DNA of 64,000 nt. Origin: Acidovorax sp. FJL06. GTDB taxonomy: Bacteria > Pseudomonadota > Gammaproteobacteria > Burkholderiales > Burkholderiaceae_C. The translations under genes and the position numbers were made by a program. Location of the stretch: positions 62,001-126,000 of the forward strand of contig NZ_QAJR01000030.1 of NCBI RefSeq assembly GCF_003852545.1. Direction: 5' to 3'. The notes under the pieces were generated by a model that saw only the letters and a program-made list of their open reading frames with translations, was not told where the DNA came from and searched no databases. How positions within the stretch are numbered: the first letter of the stretch is position 1; every line of letters begins with the position of its first letter. Shown here in pieces: positions 9,782-18,890 of the stretch.

Positions 9782-10021
9782 ATGCGTGCAATGTTGGGTT
9801 TGGTCGGACTGGTGGTGGCGCTGGCTCTTGTGGGCCTGCTGGTCAAGAAGCAGCTGTCGGCCACGCGCGCGCCCGTGCCTGCGCTGCAGACGGCCCCCGA
9901 CGCATCGGCGCCCACGGGCACGGTGCGCGAGCAGAGCCAGCAGGTGCAGCAACAGGTCAAGCAGCAGGTGGAAGGCCTGATGCAGCAGGCGCGCCCCATG
10001 CCCGAGGACGCTGCAAAGTAA
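9782..10021 (+). CDS. Small single-pass membrane protein, unknown function
   Basis: A 79-residue ORF. A hydrophobic helix (LVGLVVALALVGLLV, residues 6-20) is followed by a polar Ala/Pro/Gln-rich tail with QQVQQQVKQQVEGLMQQ, a likely short coiled coil. The rest would face the periplasm if the N-terminus is a signal anchor. An AAGGAGCA-type ribosome-binding site precedes the ATG. The stop codon is followed after 12 bases by repeat copy A and then the tadA fusion. I do not recognise the family. Confidence 0.6.
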   Translation: MRAMLGLVGLVVALALVGLLVKKQLSATRAPVPALQTAPDASAPTGTVREQSQQVQQQVKQQVEGLMQQARPMPEDAAK

Positions 10022-10033
10022 TAAAAATGCCTC

Positions 10034-11493
<1,460 letters not shown>

Positions 11494-11514
11494 CGCGGCG
11501 CCGGACCTCTCTTT

Positions 11515-12531
11515 TTGACGGAGCAGGCCCCTCGGGGCCTGAGCGCTTTGCACGATCACGATCACGACCATTCGCAGTGCCACCACGACCACGGTCCCCG
11601 GCACATCTACATCTATTCGCCCTCCAGCGCAGTGCGCGACAAGGCGGCCTTCAAGCGCGGCCTGGCCCGCCTGAAGGCCCTGGGCCATGAGGTCGAGGTG
11701 GACACCGATGCCCTCGCCACCCACACCCGCTTTGCCGGTGACGACGCAACGCGGCTGGCGGCCATCCACCGCGCTGCCGCCAGCGGTGCCGATGTGGCGC
11801 TGATCTCGCGCGGGGGCTATGGCCTCACGCGCATCCTGCCGGGCATCCGCTACAAGGCCGTGGCCAAGGCGATTGAAAAAGGCATGCACTTTGTCGGGGT
11901 GAGCGACTTCACGGCCTTCCAGCTCGCCGTGCTGGCCAAGACCGGTGCCACCACCTGGGCCGGCCCCTCACTGGGTGCCGACTTTGGCGTGGCGGGCGAG
12001 CCGGACGACATCATGGAAGCCTGCTTTGACGACCTGCTCACCGGCCATGGCGAAGGCACGGGCTGGCGCATGAACAACGAAAAGCCCCACGCCACCACGG
12101 GCAAACCGGCGGTGCCCGATGTGTATGTGAAAAGTGCCACGCTGTGGGGCGGAAACCTGGCCGTGCTGGCCTCGCTGGTGGGCACACCGTACTTTCCGGC
12201 CATCAAGGGCGGGGTGCTGTTTCTGGAGGATGTGCACGAGCACCCCTACCGCATCGAGCGCATGCTCACCCAGCTGCTGCACGCCGGCGTGCTGGCACAG
12301 CAAAAGGCCGTGGTGCTGGGGCAGTTCACCAACTTCACGCTGGCGTCGCACGACAAGGGCTACAAGCTGCAGTCGGTGGTGGACTGGCTGCGCACCCAGA
12401 TCAAGGCGCCCGTGCTGACCAACCTGCCGTTCGGGCATGTCGAGACCAAGGTGCTGCTGCCGGTGGGGGCGACGGTGTCGCTGTCGGTGGAGGCGCGCGA
12501 TGCGCTGATCTACTGGGGGCACCCGCACTGA
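11515..12531 (+). CDS. ldcA: LD-carboxypeptidase (S66 family)
   Basis: A cytoplasmic serine peptidase that trims tetrapeptides to tripeptides during peptidoglycan recycling. Counting from the TTG at 11515 (338 residues), the triad is Ser130 in GVSDFT, Glu238 in FLEDV and His308 in FGHVE, with SRGGYG at 99-104. The spacing fits known LdcA enzymes. No ATG lies upstream of the conserved region, so the start must be TTG or another rare codon. The N-terminal tail is very His-rich (HDHDHDHSQCHHDHG, residues 13-27). An 8-bp GC hairpin (11524-11541) covers the first codons. It begins 21 bases after the tadA fusion and is probably co-transcribed. Confidence 0.82.
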   Translation: MTEQAPRGLSALHDHDHDHSQCHHDHGPRHIYIYSPSSAVRDKAAFKRGLARLKALGHEVEVDTDALATHTRFAGDDATRLAAIHRAAASGADVALISRGGYGLTRILPGIRYKAVAKAIEKGMHFVGVSDFTAFQLAVLAKTGATTWAGPSLGADFGVAGEPDDIMEACFDDLLTGHGEGTGWRMNNEKPHATTGKPAVPDVYVKSATLWGGNLAVLASLVGTPYFPAIKGGVLFLEDVHEHPYRIERMLTQLLHAGVLAQQKAVVLGQFTNFTLASHDKGYKLQSVVDWLRTQIKAPVLTNLPFGHVETKVLLPVGATVSLSVEARDALIYWGHPH

Positions 12532-12545
12532 AACGGCGGGTTGTC

Positions 12546-12570
12546 GGGCGCCTTGCAGGGTGCCCTTTTT
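12546..12570 (+). terminator. Intrinsic terminator after ldcA
   Basis: Arms GGGCGCC (12546-12552) and GGTGCCC (12559-12565), with one G-T pair, enclose a 6-base loop and are followed by TTTTT. It ends the rightward tadA-ldcA unit, just before a convergent gene. Confidence 0.75.
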
Positions 12571-12582
12571 CAATTCTTCAGT

Positions 12583-12945
12583 TCAGAAGTTTCTGAACCG
12601 GGGTTCCTGCGGCACTTGGGGGGTGCGCAGGGACAATGGCAACTGCCCCTGGAACAAAGGGGTGACCTGGTCCAGCACCTTTTGTGCAATGGCTTGCCCG
12701 CGCAAGGGCACCAGGGTTTCAAAAAGGTCGGTGCGCAGGTACCACAGCGCCTCGATGTCGCCCGCGTACCGCAGCCGCATGTTCATGCGCGCCACTTCGC
12801 AACCCGACAGGCCCATCAGGCCTTGCAGCATGGCCTGGCGGACGTCTTCCAGGCCCTGGTCGCGCACCCAGGCCGTCGACGACGGCTTGTCGCGGCCCAG
12901 CAGGTCGTGCAGGTTGTTGCGAAGATTGGGTTTGTTCCAGCGCAT
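12583..12945 (-). CDS. Conserved-looking hypothetical protein, 120 aa
   Basis: A 120-residue soluble protein without signal peptide or membrane segment, rich in Leu and Arg (MRWNKPNLRNNLHDLLGRDK at the start). Features suggesting a real gene are even codon use like its neighbours, no compelling alternative frame and placement head-on to ldcA with a terminator between. No motif was recognised. It is read alone; the next 390 bases upstream hold no convincing gene. Confidence 0.6.
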   Translation of the reverse strand: MRWNKPNLRNNLHDLLGRDKPSSTAWVRDQGLEDVRQAMLQGLMGLSGCEVARMNMRLRYAGDIEALWYLRTDLFETLVPLRGQAIAQKVLDQVTPLFQGQLPLSLRTPQVPQEPRFRNF

Positions 12946-13335
12946 GGATGGGGCGCAAAACGGTTTTTGTAACAGAGTCGATCAAATTAAGCGGGAGCGA
13001 TGATTGACGCAAGGGTAGTGCTCCTGTTTTTGCATAAAGACAACACGCTGGCGCGGTTTGTTGCGAACTTTTACGCATCCGGGGCCAAGGCTTGCAATGT
13101 CCTGACGCCGCCCGGCTTCGGGGCATGGCAGGCGCTCATGGCGCCGTTTCCCAAGGGGGCGACCACCGGCGCCATGCATTCACGGCCCGGTCCCATGGTG
13201 CCCGGCCATGCACGGTGCGGCGGTGCCCGCCGGGGTCAAAGTCTGGGGCGCAGGATTGTTAACGCTTGGGTGGGTGCGTCTTCAGGGCGCTTGCACTAAA
13301 CTGATTCACATGATGTTACTAACAGGCCATCGTTC
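12946..13335. other. Intergenic stretch with no convincing gene
   Basis: About 390 bases between a leftward hypothetical gene and the rightward cyclase gene. A 99-codon open frame (13000-13299, plus) shows no recognisable domain and an unconvincing composition, so it is not called. The part near 12960-13080 is less GC-rich and could hold promoters for both flanking genes. The cyclase ATG is preceded by AACAGGCCATCG with only a weak ribosome-binding site. Confidence 0.5.
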
Positions 13336-14265
13336 ATGAGCGTGCTGTCAACGGTGGTCTTTGCGGACATCTCGGGCAGCACCTCGTTGTACGAAACGCT
13401 GGGCAACGAGCGTGCCACGGAGGCCGTGACCCAGGTCACCCAGTGGATTGCCGACACCATCGAAACCCATGGGGGGCGGGTGGTCAAGAAGCTGGGCGAC
13501 GGCGTGCTGTGCGTTTTTGGTGATGCGGCCGGGGCGGTGTCGGCCACCGCCACCATGCTTCGCCAGCACCAGGAGCGGCTGGGCCGCTGGCCGCAGCCGC
13601 TGCGCATGGACATCCGCGTGGGCGTGGCCAGTGGCGAGGTGGTGGATGTGGACGGCGATTGCTATGGCGACGCGGTCAATGTGGCCTCCCGCCTGTGCGA
13701 GCGCGCCGGGCCCGCCGAGATCTGGGCCACCGAGACCACGGTGCTGCTGGCCAGCACCGCCCCCGATGTCTGGTACCGCAAGCTGGGCCTCATGGAAATC
13801 CGTGGCAAGGCCGAGGCGCTCATGCTCTACCACGTGGAGTGGCGTGAAGACGAGGCGCCGGACTCCCTCACCATGCAGGCGGCGTTGGTCAGCAGCTTTG
13901 CCCCGGTGGACCCGATCCTGGGGCAGATTCAGTTCTCATGGCATGGCGTGGACATGTCGTTCACCTCGTCGGACGCCCCGGTGCACGTGGGGCGTGCCAC
14001 CCATGCGCAGCTGTGCATCAACGACCCCCGCGTGTCGCGCCTGCATGCGCGCATCGACTGGCGCAACAGCGGTTTTGTGCTGACCGACATGAGCAGCTTT
14101 GGCACCTGGGTGCGCTTTGACGGCAGCGATGCGCCCGTGCGGCTGCGCCGCGATGCCTGCATCCTGCACGGCACCGGGCAGATCGCACTGGGGGTGCCTT
14201 TTACGGAGCCCAGCGCGCCGGCCGTGAACTTCCACGTGGTGGGTACCAGCGTGCACCTGGGCTGA
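13336..14265 (+). CDS. Class III adenylate/guanylate cyclase fused to FHA domain
   Basis: 309 residues with no membrane segment. The N-terminal cyclase homology domain (about 1-165) has VFADISGSTSLYETLG with a metal-binding Asp near residue 10, KKLGDGVLCVFGDA with the second metal Asp, and GDAVNVASRLCERA. After a linker, residues about 210-300 form a forkhead-associated domain: VHVGRATHAQLCI, SRLHARI and SSFGTWVRF, the phospho-threonine-binding pattern. The enzyme should make a cyclic nucleotide (ATP or GTP not resolved) and its location or activity may follow Ser/Thr phosphorylation. It lies 116 bases before a penicillin-acylase gene on the same strand. No kinase or phosphatase gene is nearby. 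Confidence 0.88.
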   Translation: MSVLSTVVFADISGSTSLYETLGNERATEAVTQVTQWIADTIETHGGRVVKKLGDGVLCVFGDAAGAVSATATMLRQHQERLGRWPQPLRMDIRVGVASGEVVDVDGDCYGDAVNVASRLCERAGPAEIWATETTVLLASTAPDVWYRKLGLMEIRGKAEALMLYHVEWREDEAPDSLTMQAALVSSFAPVDPILGQIQFSWHGVDMSFTSSDAPVHVGRATHAQLCINDPRVSRLHARIDWRNSGFVLTDMSSFGTWVRFDGSDAPVRLRRDACILHGTGQIALGVPFTEPSAPAVNFHVVGTSVHLG

Positions 14266-14381
14266 ACGCCTGGTGCACAGCAGGGCCGAAGCGGCGTGCC
14301 GCGGCCCTGCCTGCGCCGCACAGGGGGGGCACCGCCCCGGACAGGCAACACAACGCAACACAGCAACAGGAGAGACATCGC

Positions 14382-16928
14382 ATGGCGTGGATGAAGCGGA
14401 CGGCCGTCGGGCTGGTGGTGGCGGCGCTGCTGGTGGGTGCGGGGGCGGCGGTGTATGTGCAGCGCAGCTTTGCGGTGGTGGACGGCACGCTGCAGGTGCC
14501 GGGGCTGCGTGAGGCCGTGCGCGTGCAGCGTGACGCATCGGACGTGACACATGTGCGCGCGCAGGCCCCGCAGGACGCCTGGTTCGCCTTGGGCTACGTG
14601 CATGCGCAGGAGCGCACCTGGCAGCTCGAATTCAACCGCCGGGTCATGCATGGGGAATTGTCCGAAGTCTTCGGCCCCGCCACGGTCGAGACCGACAAGC
14701 TCATGCGCGCGCTCGACATTGCGGGCGTGGCCAGGCGCCAGTACGCCGGCCTGCCGCTGTATGCCAAGGAGGCCCTGCAGGCCTACAGCCAGGGCATCCA
14801 TGCCTTCCACCAGAACCGCCCGCAGGCATTGCCGCCCGAGTTCCATTTGCTGGGCGTGCAGCCCGGTGGCGCGCGGGGCGCCGTGTGGGAGCCCGAGGAC
14901 AGCGTGGGCTGGGCACTGATGATGGCGCTGGACCTGGGCGGCAACTGGGGCACCGAGTTCGCGCGCCTGTCGGTGGCACGCACGCTCGATACCGACCGCC
15001 TCTGGCAGCTCATGCCGCCCTATCCGGGCGAGAAGCCCGCCGCCTCGGCCGACCTGGCGGCGCTGTACCGCCAGCTGGGCGTGTACCGCGCGGCAGATGC
15101 GGGCTCCACGGCGGCGGCGCAGGGCCGCGCGGCGGAACCCACCAGTCCCCAAGCAGAAGGCCCGCTGGCGCGCCAGATCAGCGCCGGCATGCTGGCCTGG
15201 GCCGATGAGCTGACCCGCAACGCGGGCACCAACGAAGGCAAGGGCAGCAACAACTGGGTGATTGCCGGCTCGCGCACCGTGAGCGGCAAGCCGCTGCTGG
15301 CCAACGACCCGCACCTGGGCCTGTCGGCCCCGGCCATCTGGTACTTCGCCGGCCTGCAGGCGCCCGCAGGCCACGCGTCGGACGGCACGCCCATCGCTGC
15401 CATCGACGCCGTGGGTGCCACCTTGCCGGGCCTGCCCTTCGTGGTGCTGGGCCGCACCGACAAGGTGGCCTGGGGCTTCACCAACACCGGCCCCGATGTG
15501 CAGGACCTGTACCTGGAGCAGATCAACCCGGCCAACCCCACGCAGTACCGCACGCCCGAGGGCTGGGCGCCGTTTGCCGTGCGCAACGAGACCATCCGCG
15601 TCAAGGGCGCAGCCGACGTGTTGCTGCAGCTGCGCAGCACCCGCCACGGGCCCGTGCTGAGCGACGTGCAGAAGTCGCACGCGGAGGTGCTGGACCTGGG
15701 CAAATATGTGCTGGCGCTGCGCTGGAGCGCGCTGGACGATGACAACCAGACGGTGCTGGCGGGCCTCAAGACCAACCAGGCCAAAACGGTGGACGAACTC
15801 TTTGCGGGCCTGGCCCACTACCACTCGCCCATGCAGAGCGTGGTGGCGGCCGACGACCAGGGCAGCATCCGCTTCAAGGCCGCGGGCCGCGTGCCACTGC
15901 GCGATGCCGCCAACGACATCCGGGGCGTGGCGCCATCGCCTGGCTGGGAGGCGCGCTACGACTGGAAGGGCTGGTTGCCCTACGAAGAGACCCCGCAGGA
16001 CGATGGTGGCAAGGGCTGGGTGGCCACGGCCAACCAGCGCGTGACGGCGCCCGGCTACCCGCATTTCCTCACGCAGGACTGGGCCTTGCCCTACCGCTAC
16101 GAGCGCATCGCACAGCTCATCGAGGCCATCCCCAAGCACGACGCGGCCAGCATGCAGGCCATCCACCGCGATGTGGCCTCGCTGGCCACACGGCGCCTGC
16201 TGCCGCACCTGCAGCAGGCGCAGTCCACGCACGCGCTGGCGGCCGCTGCGCAGAAAGAGCTGCAGGGCTTTGACGGCGTGATGGACGCGGGCCGGGCCGC
16301 GCCACTGATCTTCGTGGCCTGGACGGACGAACTGGCCCGGGGCCTGATCATTCCGCGCATTGGCGAAGACCGCTTCAAGGCCACCTACGGCAAGCGCGAT
16401 TACCGCGCGGCCATCGAAGGCATCCTGGAGCGCAACGACACCTGGTGGTGCCAGCCCGCGACCTGCGCAGCGCAGTCTGCCGCCGCCCTGGGCCGCGCAT
16501 TGGACCGCCTGCAGACCGCCTACGGCACAGACCCCGCCCAGTGGCGCTGGGGCACGGCGCACCCCGCACTCAGCGTGCACCGGCCCTTTGGCAATGTGCC
16601 CGCGCTGGCGCGCTTCTTTGACGTGAGCGTGCCCTCGCACGGAGACTCGTACACCGTGAACGTGGGCCAGTACAACGCGGGCGAGGCCCAGGGCCCGTAT
16701 GTGAACCGCCATGCCGCCTCGCTGCGCGCGGTGTACGACCTGGCGGACCTGGAGCAATCGCGCTTCATCTACCAGACGGGCCAGAGCGGCCTGGTGTTTT
16801 CGCCGCGCTACCGCGACATGAGCACCACCTGGGCCGACACCGGCTACCGCGCGCTGCAGCGCCAGCCCGTGCGCTGGGTGCACAGCCTGACGCTGGCACC
16901 CGCAACCCCTCCCACCGCCGCGCGCTAA
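14382..16928 (+). CDS. Penicillin acylase-family (Ntn hydrolase) precursor
   Basis: 848 residues. An N-terminal hydrophobic segment (residues 8-25) exports or anchors it. The alpha-chain part is followed by a linker, then the autoprocessing site GSNNW, with Ser289 the expected new N-terminal nucleophile of the beta chain (KGSNNWVIAGSRTVSGKPLL). PLLANDPHLGLSAPAIWY and the later Asn/Arg segments are typical of the quorum-quenching and beta-lactam acylase family. The reaction is amide hydrolysis; the substrate (acyl-homoserine lactone, beta-lactam or another amide) cannot be read from sequence. Full length, no frameshift. A good AGGAGA ribosome-binding site precedes the ATG. Confidence 0.88.
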   Translation: MAWMKRTAVGLVVAALLVGAGAAVYVQRSFAVVDGTLQVPGLREAVRVQRDASDVTHVRAQAPQDAWFALGYVHAQERTWQLEFNRRVMHGELSEVFGPATVETDKLMRALDIAGVARRQYAGLPLYAKEALQAYSQGIHAFHQNRPQALPPEFHLLGVQPGGARGAVWEPEDSVGWALMMALDLGGNWGTEFARLSVARTLDTDRLWQLMPPYPGEKPAASADLAALYRQLGVYRAADAGSTAAAQGRAAEPTSPQAEGPLARQISAGMLAWADELTRNAGTNEGKGSNNWVIAGSRTVSGKPLLANDPHLGLSAPAIWYFAGLQAPAGHASDGTPIAAIDAVGATLPGLPFVVLGRTDKVAWGFTNTGPDVQDLYLEQINPANPTQYRTPEGWAPFAVRNETIRVKGAADVLLQLRSTRHGPVLSDVQKSHAEVLDLGKYVLALRWSALDDDNQTVLAGLKTNQAKTVDELFAGLAHYHSPMQSVVAADDQGSIRFKAAGRVPLRDAANDIRGVAPSPGWEARYDWKGWLPYEETPQDDGGKGWVATANQRVTAPGYPHFLTQDWALPYRYERIAQLIEAIPKHDAASMQAIHRDVASLATRRLLPHLQQAQSTHALAAAAQKELQGFDGVMDAGRAAPLIFVAWTDELARGLIIPRIGEDRFKATYGKRDYRAAIEGILERNDTWWCQPATCAAQSAAALGRALDRLQTAYGTDPAQWRWGTAHPALSVHRPFGNVPALARFFDVSVPSHGDSYTVNVGQYNAGEAQGPYVNRHAASLRAVYDLADLEQSRFIYQTGQSGLVFSPRYRDMSTTWADTGYRALQRQPVRWVHSLTLAPATPPTAAR

Positions 16929-17226
16929 GGCCGCTGCCAGGAAGCATCACCATGGGGGTTGTAGCGCTGATTGAAGTCACCCGGGGCGGCCTGCCCGAAT
17001 GCCAGCACTGGGGCGCCGTGGCCGTGGAGTGACGGGCCAACTGGGCTGGCTGGGCTGGCTGGGCTGGCTGGACGCCGGCCAGCGCGCTGCTTTGGTGCAG
17101 TGCCGGTCTGCGCACGTCGTCAATGCGCGCGGGCTCACTGTGGGCGGGCGCCGGTCCGTGTTCCGGCTGCAGACGGCCTGAGCGAGATGACACCGGGTTC
17201 AGTTGGCAGTCTGAGAAAAATGCCTC
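16929..17226. other. Intergenic stretch with a short possible ORF and a 9-bp tandem repeat
   Basis: The gap between the convergent acylase and L,D-transpeptidase genes. A 60-codon frame at 16999-17181 (ending ...RGLTVGGRRSVFRLQTA) looks mildly protein-like. A separate 26-codon frame from 16951 (MGVVALIEVTRGG...) ends just before it in another phase, so a small gene broken by a frameshift is possible. No terminator with a T tract was seen. Confidence 0.35.
17041..17071. repeat. Tandem repeat, 9-bp unit CTGGGCTGG x 3.4
   Basis: Three perfect copies of CTGGGCTGG plus four bases of a fourth, in the acylase/L,D-transpeptidase gap. The unit is a multiple of three, so slippage would not shift the overlapping short frame. 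No function is evident. Confidence 0.85.
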
Positions 17227-17269
17227 TGGCGCTTTATGGGTAAGCGCTAGCAGCTGCAAAAAATGTAGC
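17227..17269 (+). repeat. Two-hairpin intergenic repeat, copy B
   Basis: Hairpin 1: TGGCGCTT (17227-17234) with AAGCGCTA (17242-17249), one G-T pair. Hairpin 2: GCTGC (17253-17257) with GTAGC (17265-17269), also with one G-T pair. The copy overlaps the 3' end of the L,D-transpeptidase gene and supplies its last codons and stop. Confidence 0.78.
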
Positions 17270-17854
17270 AAATGATTCCGTGTCTGGCAGCACGTAGACC
17301 ACGCCGGGCCCCTGCCCGAACAGCGGGGCGATGTGCTGGTTGTAGAACGCCTCGGGCGCATTCACGCAGCCGTAGCTGATGCGCTTGTCGCGTGCGCTGC
17401 CGCTGACCAGGCGCTGGCGGCGGCGCTCCGAGGCGCTGACGCTGCGCACCCGGTGCAGCGACACGGCCGAGTCGTAGTCGATCCACACAATGTCTTCCCC
17501 GCGCAGGTTGCGCCCCGGTTCGGTCACAAAGCGGCCTGCAGGTGTGGTGCGCTCCTCCGGCCGGATCTGTGCCAGCGGGCGCGTGCCCAGGTCGGGCGCC
17601 GACCGGTCGCCCCGCGCTGCGCCCAGCAACACCGGCGCACTGCCCAGCCACTGCCCCTGGGCCGAAAACACATGGATGCGGGCCCAGGGTTTGTCGATCA
17701 CCGCGAAAGGCAGGCCCTGGTGGTCGGCCATGTCCGTGGCCCAGCGCACCAGCTGGCGGGCCTTGGCCGAGGCATCGGCGGGCAGCGCCAGGGCGGCCAG
17801 CGGCGCGAAGGCCAGCGTGCAACCTATGGCGCAGAAGGCGAGACGGCGGTTCAT
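17234..17854 (-). CDS. L,D-transpeptidase (YkuD) family protein
   Basis: About 206 residues with a signal peptide (to about residue 24). It belongs to the enzymes that crosslink peptidoglycan or attach proteins to it through a catalytic Cys in the periplasm. Catalytic region ISYGCVNAP has Cys163; the family usually reads S/T-H-G-C-x-N, so here a Tyr replaces the His before Gly. His134 (SLHRV) may serve as the other conserved His. The final codons (about residues 194-206, SFATFFAAASAYP) are read through repeat copy B, which also provides the stop, so the ancestral end was probably different. The ATG at 17854 directly precedes the signal peptide. Confidence 0.82.
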   Translation of the reverse strand: MNRRLAFCAIGCTLAFAPLAALALPADASAKARQLVRWATDMADHQGLPFAVIDKPWARIHVFSAQGQWLGSAPVLLGAARGDRSAPDLGTRPLAQIRPEERTTPAGRFVTEPGRNLRGEDIVWIDYDSAVSLHRVRSVSASERRRQRLVSGSARDKRISYGCVNAPEAFYNQHIAPLFGQGPGVVYVLPDTESFATFFAAASAYP

Positions 17855-17967
17855 GGTGAAAACATGCAAGTCGTCCAAACGCTGTGCCCCACCCCAGGCC
17901 GGTGAAACGGGCGCGGCGCAAGGCCAGTGCACCCGTGGAGCTGGCTTTGCCAGGCCACCGGGTGCGT

Positions 17968-17980
17968 CCCCCTCCGGGGG
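17968..17980. repeat. GC hairpin in the divergent gap upstream of the L,D-transpeptidase
   Basis: CCCCC-TCC-GGGGG within a GC-rich stretch (17940-18020) of the kind seen at several junctions here (also near 2540-2590). It lies between the divergent starts at 17854 and 18096. It has no T tract. Origin and function are unknown. Confidence 0.4.
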
Positions 17981-18095
17981 AAGGCGCCGCAGGCGACTCA
18001 GGGGGGCTTTCACGAGGGGGCTTTCTTCCCCGGCGAATGCCCCCAATAATGCCTGTACCCGCGACTCTTGCGAAGCCTCCTGCTTCCCCCTGGCC

Positions 18096-18818
18096 ATGTT
18101 CGATCGCCTGCGCAAAGCCTTTAGTCCGTCCGCCGCCGCTGCCGCTCGGCCCGTCACCAACAAGGAAGTGGCCCGCTGGGCTGCGTCGCAGCAACTGGCC
18201 ATCGTGCCGTCGGCCACCGAGGGGCACTTCGACCTGGGGGGCGATGTGGGCGGCCACCCCTGGCGGCTGGAATGCGGTGCCCCCACGCGCGACTACGTGC
18301 GCGGCCTGGAACTGCGTGGCCGCGCCGATGTAGGCGCCGACCCGGATGCGGCCGTGATGGTGCTCAACCGTTCCTTGCACGAGGCGCTGGAGGGTAGCGC
18401 CTACAACGCCATCACCGACACGCTGCAGACCACGGTGGATGCCAACCTGCCCGAGGAAATGCGCTGGCTGGCCATGTATGAGGAGATGACCTGGCCCGGC
18501 CTGCCCGCGTCCTTCCGCCAGCATTTCGCGGTGATCGCCGAGCGCATCGACGTGGCCCAGCGCTGGATCCACGCGCCCATGGTGTCGCAGTTGCTCAACT
18601 TCCTGGAGGGCGAGCACGGCGCCACCCGTGCGCAGTCACCGCTGGTGCTGATGCTGGTGCGCGGCAAGGTCTACGTGCGCATGGAGCACACGCAGCGCAA
18701 CCTGGCCGAGATCGCACATGCCACGCAGATGCTGCTGACAGGCGCCCAGGCCGCCCTGCAGAACCTGCCGCCCCTGTCGGTGGCGGGGCCGGACGATCTG
18801 CCGAACGTCGAGCGGTAA
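18096..18818 (+). CDS. Hypothetical cytoplasmic protein, 240 aa
   Basis: 240 residues starting MFDRLRKAFSPSAAAAARP, with no signal peptide. Composition is mixed, with WRLECGAPTRDYVRGLELRGRADV and a long helical middle (LQTTVDANLPEEMRWLAMYEEM). Codon use matches the genome. I do not recognise a family. The start is chosen because sequence upstream is GC-hairpin intergenic DNA even though the frame stays open to 17490. It ends in a bidirectional terminator shared with the convergent acyl-CoA dehydrogenase gene. Confidence 0.7.
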   Translation: MFDRLRKAFSPSAAAAARPVTNKEVARWAASQQLAIVPSATEGHFDLGGDVGGHPWRLECGAPTRDYVRGLELRGRADVGADPDAAVMVLNRSLHEALEGSAYNAITDTLQTTVDANLPEEMRWLAMYEEMTWPGLPASFRQHFAVIAERIDVAQRWIHAPMVSQLLNFLEGEHGATRAQSPLVLMLVRGKVYVRMEHTQRNLAEIAHATQMLLTGAQAALQNLPPLSVAGPDDLPNVER

Positions 18819-18847
18819 ACCCCCTCGCCATGCCGACCCAAAAAGCA

Positions 18848-18868
18848 AACGGGGCCTGTGGCCCCGTT
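18848..18868. terminator. Bidirectional intrinsic terminator
   Basis: AACGGGGCC (18848-18856), loop TGT, GGCCCCGTT (18860-18868). Reading leftward the stem is followed by TTGCTTTTTGG, a good T tract for the acyl-CoA dehydrogenase operon. It also lies 30 bases past the stop of the rightward gene. Confidence 0.8.
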
Positions 18869-18890
18869 GCTCATTGTGCAGCCCGCGCGA

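Noticed and set aside
13000-13299. 99-codon plus-strand ORF upstream of the cyclase gene
   Set aside because: No ribosome-binding site, no family resemblance and a Gly/Arg/Ala-rich second half like non-coding GC-rich DNA.
13929-16883. 984-codon minus-strand frame opposite the cyclase and acylase genes
   Set aside because: Shadow frame of the acylase; composition is low-complexity and lacks any motif.
17041-17071. Short GC-rich tandem repeat considered as a replication or attachment iteron
   Set aside because: Nine-base unit of low complexity without AT-rich partner or Rep/integrase gene nearby.
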